From NCBI GenBank assembly GCA_015065385.1, contig SVQK01000084.1, positions 1 to 64,000 on the forward strand: 64,000 bases of DNA, read 5' to 3'. The stretch comes from Oscillospiraceae bacterium. GTDB lineage: Bacteria > Bacillota > Clostridia > Oscillospirales > CAG-272. The position numbers were made by a program, and so were the translations under genes. This document shows positions 60,000 through 64,000 of the stretch, piece by piece. Under the pieces are notes generated by a model. It had not been told where the DNA came from and did not search any database. It saw nothing but the letters and a program-made list of their open reading frames with translations. How positions within the stretch are numbered: the stretch's first letter is position 1; the number at the start of each line of letters is the position of its first letter.

Positions 60000-61991
60000 A
60001 TGAAAGACCATCTGACCGAAACCGAAAAAAGCGCGAACGCCGCGGGACGCGTTCTGTATATCGCCCCCTCGCTCTCGACTGACAGGCGCGGCAAACCGGG
60101 CGACGGCTCGAAGGAACATCCCTTCCATACGCCGGAGGAAGCCCGCTGTGCGATCCGCGCCATGGAAAATCTGCCCGAGGGCGGCGTGACCGTGTACTTC
60201 CGCGCGGGGGAATACAACCTCGGAGAGACCTTCACCCTGACGCCGGAGGATTCGGGCGAGGCGGACAAGCCGATCGTGTGGGCGGCGTATCCGGGCGAGG
60301 AGGCCTGCCTCGTGTCGAAGGAGCGGATCACAGGCTGGCGGCGGCTGACGGAGGACGAGAAGGCGGCTCCGCTCTACGGCATGTCCGGCGAGGCGAAAAA
60401 CGCGGTCTGGGTCGCGGAAATCCCGGTCGGGCGGCGGTTCCACGCGCTGTACGAAAACGGCGTGAAACTGCCCAATTCCCGTATGACCGGATCGGAGAAC
60501 TGGCAGGCCGACTGGCTGAAGGTCCGGGCGACTCCGGACGACTTCGGGCCCGAGGGACTGCGGGGAACGTTCGATCCCGGCGTCCTCGACATGCTGGACG
60601 GATGGGAGGACGCGGAGGTGCGGATGCTCACCGCGATCTGGTGGAACGTGAACGCCGTCCTCAAGGGAATCGACTCGGGCGAAAACGCCGCTTATATCCG
60701 CTCCGGGCTGACGGTGTTCTACCCCGGCTGGATGGAGCAGGGCAGAGAATACAACCTTCTGAATACGCCGAAGTACCTCACCCGTGGCGAGTGGTGCGTG
60801 GATTCCGCGCGGGGCCGGGTCTACTACTGGCCGGAGAACGGCGGGGATCCGAACGATTCCGTGATCTTCGCCCCGAAGCTCCGGGAACTGGTGCGGTTTC
60901 AGGGAGACGAGGAAAAAGACGGCTGGAAGAGGCAGGTCCGCCATGTGACGCTCCGCGGCCTCCGGTTCCTCTATTCCGACCGCGTGCCCGAGGACGAGCT
61001 CGATCCCGGGTGGCTGACGCGCAACGGCGAAAGCCCGGACGGCATGATCTATTTGCAGGGCGTGGACTCCTGTTCGATCGAGGACTGCGTGATCGGCTAT
61101 TCCGGGGCGCAGGGCATCGTGATCGACCATTACGCGCAGAACTGTTCGATCACCGGCTGCGAGATCGCGCACACGTCCTCCGGCGGCGTCTATATCACGG
61201 GATACGGGCCGGGAGCCGTGGACGTGAACCGTCACCACATGATCGCGCGGTGCCACATCCACCACGCCGGCGAGGACTACATGCACTCCTGCGCCGTCCA
61301 GTTCTTCGCCTCGGGCATGAACACGATCGAATACAACTATTTTCACGACCTGCCCTACGCGGCGGTGTCCATCATCGGCATGATCTGGACGCACATGAGG
61401 GGCGGGATCGACGCCATCGACACGCAGAACACCTTCGGCGGGAAGCAGACCATGTACAATCCGCGCTGGAACGAGATCGACCGGGACGCGGTCAAGGACT
61501 ATCTCGCCGCGCTCCCCTACCAGCATTCCGGGGACACGGTGATTCAGTACAACATCTGCGACAACTACATGCAGACCCTGCGGGACGGCGGCGCGCTCTA
61601 CGCGTGGTGCTCGGGCCGGGACAAGATCTGGCGGCACAACTGCGGATACCGGGTCTTTTCCGACGACTGGGGCGTGCGCGCGATCCACATCGACGACTGG
61701 GAGGGCTTCAACGATATCGAGGAAAACCTCTTCCACGCGAGCGGCGCGACCGACAACAGCCAGACGAACGGCACGCGCGGCGGACGCGGAGACGGTCGGA
61801 GGACGGATCTCGACGTCTGGGACGACACCCTCGGTGACAACGTCTGGCAGAGGAACGTCATCACGAGCGGCACCCTGCCCGACGGATACCTCGCGCTCCG
61901 CAGAACGATCCGGGAAACCGCCGGAGGATGGCTGAGCGTCCTCCCCGGCGCGGATGCCGAGGTCGAGGACGACCGCGAGGCGAACGCCTGA
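60000..61991 (+). CDS. Right-handed parallel beta-helix carbohydrate-active protein (GH141-like)
   Basis: Protein of 663 aa without signal peptide, so cytoplasmic. The N-terminus (about 18-120: YIAPSLSTDRRGKPGDGS, HTPEEARCAIRAM, VTVYFRAGEYNLGETF) is the standard opening of beta-helix glycan hydrolases. A sandwich insert follows (about 120-300). The helix proper (about 310-600) has the repeating turns SCSIEDCVIGYSGAQGIVID, NCSITGCEIAHTSSGGVYI and NTIEYNYFHDLPYAAVSI. Similarity to GH141 is from memory and tentative. ATG 60000 follows GGGAGG. Its stop TGA is part of a 9-bp direct repeat flanking repeat A copy 3. Confidence 0.75.
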   Translation: MKDHLTETEKSANAAGRVLYIAPSLSTDRRGKPGDGSKEHPFHTPEEARCAIRAMENLPEGGVTVYFRAGEYNLGETFTLTPEDSGEADKPIVWAAYPGEEACLVSKERITGWRRLTEDEKAAPLYGMSGEAKNAVWVAEIPVGRRFHALYENGVKLPNSRMTGSENWQADWLKVRATPDDFGPEGLRGTFDPGVLDMLDGWEDAEVRMLTAIWWNVNAVLKGIDSGENAAYIRSGLTVFYPGWMEQGREYNLLNTPKYLTRGEWCVDSARGRVYYWPENGGDPNDSVIFAPKLRELVRFQGDEEKDGWKRQVRHVTLRGLRFLYSDRVPEDELDPGWLTRNGESPDGMIYLQGVDSCSIEDCVIGYSGAQGIVIDHYAQNCSITGCEIAHTSSGGVYITGYGPGAVDVNRHHMIARCHIHHAGEDYMHSCAVQFFASGMNTIEYNYFHDLPYAAVSIIGMIWTHMRGGIDAIDTQNTFGGKQTMYNPRWNEIDRDAVKDYLAALPYQHSGDTVIQYNICDNYMQTLRDGGALYAWCSGRDKIWRHNCGYRVFSDDWGVRAIHIDDWEGFNDIEENLFHASGATDNSQTNGTRGGRGDGRRTDLDVWDDTLGDNVWQRNVITSGTLPDGYLALRRTIRETAGGWLSVLPGADAEVEDDREANA

Positions 61992-61995
61992 GGCC

Positions 61996-62231
61996 AATCT
62001 CATTCTAAAAGGGGAACGCGGCTTTCTTTCGGAGAAAGCCTGGCAAAGAACTTCATGGGGAGGAGGTAATGGATAGGCTATACCAATCAAGTGAAGCTGA
62101 GGCTTTGGCACACCAATATAGCCATCCAACCTTATCAGAGTTATCGCACGCGAGCTCATCGCACGGCGATTCGCACCCTACATGGAGCGTTCAAAACCCA
62201 TGAAGATTTGCTTTTAGGCTGAGAATAGTAT
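61996..62231 (+). repeat. Interspersed repeat A, copy 3, flanked by TGAGGCCAA
   Basis: About 236 bp, same orientation as copy 2. The left end has lost its first bases. The 9-bp sequence TGAGGCCAA occurs at 61989-61997 and again at 62231-62239, as a target duplication would. The inner hairpins are partly replaced relative to copy 2. It lies immediately after the beta-helix stop codon. Confidence 0.8.
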
Positions 62232-62244
62232 GAGGCCAAGAAAC

Positions 62245-62277
62245 TCCCCCCTGCGCGCTGAATCGGTACAGGGGGGA
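62245..62277 (-). terminator. Terminator of the 62321 gene, probably two-way
   Basis: TCCCCCCTG pairs with CAGGGGGGA. The minus strand continues GTTTCTT and the plus strand ATGCTGTTTTC. It separates the convergent genes. Confidence 0.7.
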
Positions 62278-62320
62278 TGCTGTTTTCTGATCGGGGAGAG
62301 TCGGTTTTTCCCCTTCCTCT

Positions 62321-64000
62321 TTATCTCGCCTCGGGATCGGGCATGGGCGGGGCGTCGTAGGTCTCCTTCGTCATAGCCGCGCCGGATTTGGTAAACGGAG
62401 CCGTCACCGCGTCGATGTAGACAAGCGTCGTCTCATAGTAGCTCACAAGCTGGCCTTCCCCGCCCCGGTCCGGAAGGATCTCCCCGTACAGGTGCAGGTA
62501 TGCCTCCGCGTCGTTCCGGGAACGCCTGAGGATATCTTTGATCTTCGCGGCCCGCTCTTCGTCCTCCACCGGCTCCGGATGATCGAAGTCGAAGACGTCG
62601 TTCAGCTCCTCAAGCGTCATCATCGACCGGACGTGCAGAATGCTCGCGCCGCACCGGTTGATCATCAGCCGCAGCCAGCCCGTCCCCTCTCTCGTCCCGG
62701 AGGACGGCAGCAGCGCGCGGGCTTCTCCGATCGCCGCCTCGAATTCCGCGATGGCGTGACGGTAGTCTTTCAGGGCAAACCCGCGGGGCTTCATGTAGTC
62801 GCCCTGCCTGTGCCAGTTCAGCCAGCACCCGACCGCGCAGAAGCCGATGTTGAAGAGATTGTCCCGGTTATAGGTGTCCGCCCGGGCCAGCCTGTGGCAC
62901 AGAGCCGCGAATCCGTCCCCGTCGGAGATCCCGCGCCGCTTTGCGTACGAGTGATAGAAGGCGTCGGCGTCCGTCGCGGAGATCCCGGCTTCGGCGGCGT
63001 AGGAGATGGCGAGCGTGTTTTCCGCCGTCCGCCAGTGGTTGATCGCAAATCCGTAAGAGGAATCCGTCGGCGGCAGGGAGACGAGCTTTTCGATCCCCTC
63101 CGTGGACATCTGCTGAATGAACATATTCCCGTCGAACTCCGCCCATGAGTAGAACATGGTGTTCTGCCAGTCGCCGGGGAGCGTTCCGGTGCTCTCGATG
63201 TTGTCCGCGGCGGCCAGCGCTCCGTGGGCGGGAAGCAGGCTCATGGTCATCCCCTCGGGCAGGTTGTCCCGCAAAATCGGTCTCAGAACGCGCAGCGTGT
63301 CCCGGTCGGTGAGATAGAGTCCCGCGCGGATCTTTGGCTTTTTGGACAGGCCGTCCAGCCACGCCGCGCGGTCTTCGAGCACCCGGAGCATCCGGCTGAG
63401 GCACACCGCCGACGAGCCGAGCTGTCCGGGAAGATGCTCGGGCATCCCCGGGACACGCCCGTCCGCGCCGAGGATCCCCTCTCCGAAGAGGCCCGTGAGA
63501 AATTCCGTCACGTTCTCCCGCGTCACGCCGGGCTGATCGCGGAATCCGCCGCATTCCTCCGAAATCAGCTCCAGCGTGTCGATCAGCGGATAGGTCTCGC
63601 AGAGGACGCGGAGCATTCGTCCCTCGACCGCGATGTTATCGGAGAGGATCTCCACGGACAGGGTGACGGTCATGCCCGCCTCCTTCGCCGTCTTCATGAC
63701 CTCGTTCAGCCAGATCCGCGCGAAATCCGCCCGCTTCCGCTCGTCGCCGAAGATCTCCTCGGCCTCGGGGATGCAGTAGATCCGCCGGTTTTCGATCCTG
63801 GAGGCGGTCAGCGGGTCGGCCGCGGGGATCGGATGGACCTGACCGTAGAAGAAGTGTCCGGCGTGGTCGTTCGGATCGTCCGGACGGGTCTCGTGCCACT
63901 GGCCGGGATAGCTGTGGAAGGTGATCGCGTTGTACCGCATCCGGGCGATGGAGCGGATATACGCCTTCGCCTCCTTCAGGCTGTAGGACGAGATATCCAT
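62321..64000 (-). CDS. Probable glycan-active enzyme, 3' part of gene
   Basis: At least 559 residues; the frame is open at the window edge, and the ATG there may be internal. The first part has a TIM-barrel pattern (KEAKAYIRSIARMRYNAITF, HSYPGQWHETRP, then AGMTVTLSVEILS). The later part is helical and ends DAVTAPFTKSGAAM. Phrases such as YNAITFHSY and MFYSWAEFDG fit GH20, GH67 or GH115-like carbohydrate enzymes. I cannot choose a family and see no obvious catalytic pair. It is convergent with the beta-helix gene, and a role in the same glycan pathway is inferred. Confidence 0.6.
   Translation of the reverse strand: MDISSYSLKEAKAYIRSIARMRYNAITFHSYPGQWHETRPDDPNDHAGHFFYGQVHPIPAADPLTASRIENRRIYCIPEAEEIFGDERKRADFARIWLNEVMKTAKEAGMTVTLSVEILSDNIAVEGRMLRVLCETYPLIDTLELISEECGGFRDQPGVTRENVTEFLTGLFGEGILGADGRVPGMPEHLPGQLGSSAVCLSRMLRVLEDRAAWLDGLSKKPKIRAGLYLTDRDTLRVLRPILRDNLPEGMTMSLLPAHGALAAADNIESTGTLPGDWQNTMFYSWAEFDGNMFIQQMSTEGIEKLVSLPPTDSSYGFAINHWRTAENTLAISYAAEAGISATDADAFYHSYAKRRGISDGDGFAALCHRLARADTYNRDNLFNIGFCAVGCWLNWHRQGDYMKPRGFALKDYRHAIAEFEAAIGEARALLPSSGTREGTGWLRLMINRCGASILHVRSMMTLEELNDVFDFDHPEPVEDEERAAKIKDILRRSRNDAEAYLHLYGEILPDRGGEGQLVSYYETTLVYIDAVTAPFTKSGAAMTKETYDAPPMPDPEAR

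Noticed and set aside
59223-62159. Minus-strand open frame of 978 codons running through repeat A copy 3
   Set aside because: Antisense to the XRE and beta-helix genes and starting within a repeat; composition is that of a shadow.
1-64000. tRNA, rRNA and riboswitch genes
   Set aside because: No cloverleaf-like cluster, conserved rRNA block or familiar riboswitch core was seen by eye; a covariance search would be the decisive test.

Overview
The window looks like a chromosomal segment of an uncultured, high-GC gut-type Clostridia member (Oscillospirales-like). The reasons are consensus Gram-positive promoters with strong AGGAGG-type ribosome binding sites, many lipobox lipoproteins, a BlaI/BlaR1-type pair, a DUF6485-type small protein, carbohydrate ABC transporters and hybrid sensor proteins. 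The taxonomic placement is inference. No rRNA, tRNA or CRISPR array was found.

Layout. Positions 1-22571 hold nine paralogous large secreted lipoproteins (about 660-840 aa). Each has a lipobox signal peptide, a beta-propeller-like N-terminal half and an extracellular solute-binding-protein-like C-terminal half. Seven lie on the minus strand and two on the plus strand. They fall into three subfamilies by their last residues (KG-stop, EG-stop, AENR-stop). A MalF-type sugar permease and the first codons of a second permease lie at the left edge. An ECF sigma factor with a membrane anti-sigma factor sits between two of the subfamilies.

Positions 22696-33456 hold a BlaI-like repressor, a 2472-aa BlaR1/M56 metalloprotease receptor with a giant ectodomain, an exported protein with two stalk-like repeats, and a lipoprotein serpin. 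Positions 33509-35391 are a decaying carbohydrate locus: a 5'-truncated fragment and a broken glycoside hydrolase. Positions 35686-43320 carry a DUF4838 protein, a serine beta-lactamase-like hydrolase, a flavin reductase, a DUF6485 protein, a MATE exporter and a solute-binding lipoprotein. Positions 43926-48715 form a signalling operon: a histidine kinase with a transporter-like N-terminus, a response regulator, and a REC-GGDEF-EAL-membrane-GGDEF protein for cyclic-di-GMP. Positions 48781-56557 carry three more solute-binding lipoproteins, an aldo/keto reductase and a URO-D-like protein. The right end has two small membrane proteins, an XRE regulator, a beta-helix carbohydrate-active protein and the 3' part of another carbohydrate-active gene.

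Two families of short interspersed repeats run through the right half. Family A (three copies, about 235-290 bp) has MITE-like inverted ends. Family B (two copies, about 305-370 bp) keeps a conserved scaffold but carries different small hairpins at matching places. One A copy appears to supply the -35 of the beta-lactamase-like gene.

Taken together, the region is devoted to sensing and importing glycans at the cell surface. Thirteen solute-binding-type lipoproteins are served by only one visible transporter, and two signalling systems plus one proteolytic receptor are embedded among them. The candidates for a previously undescribed system are the propeller-SBP lipoprotein array, the giant BlaR1 receptor operon with its serpin, and the hairpin-swapping repeats.
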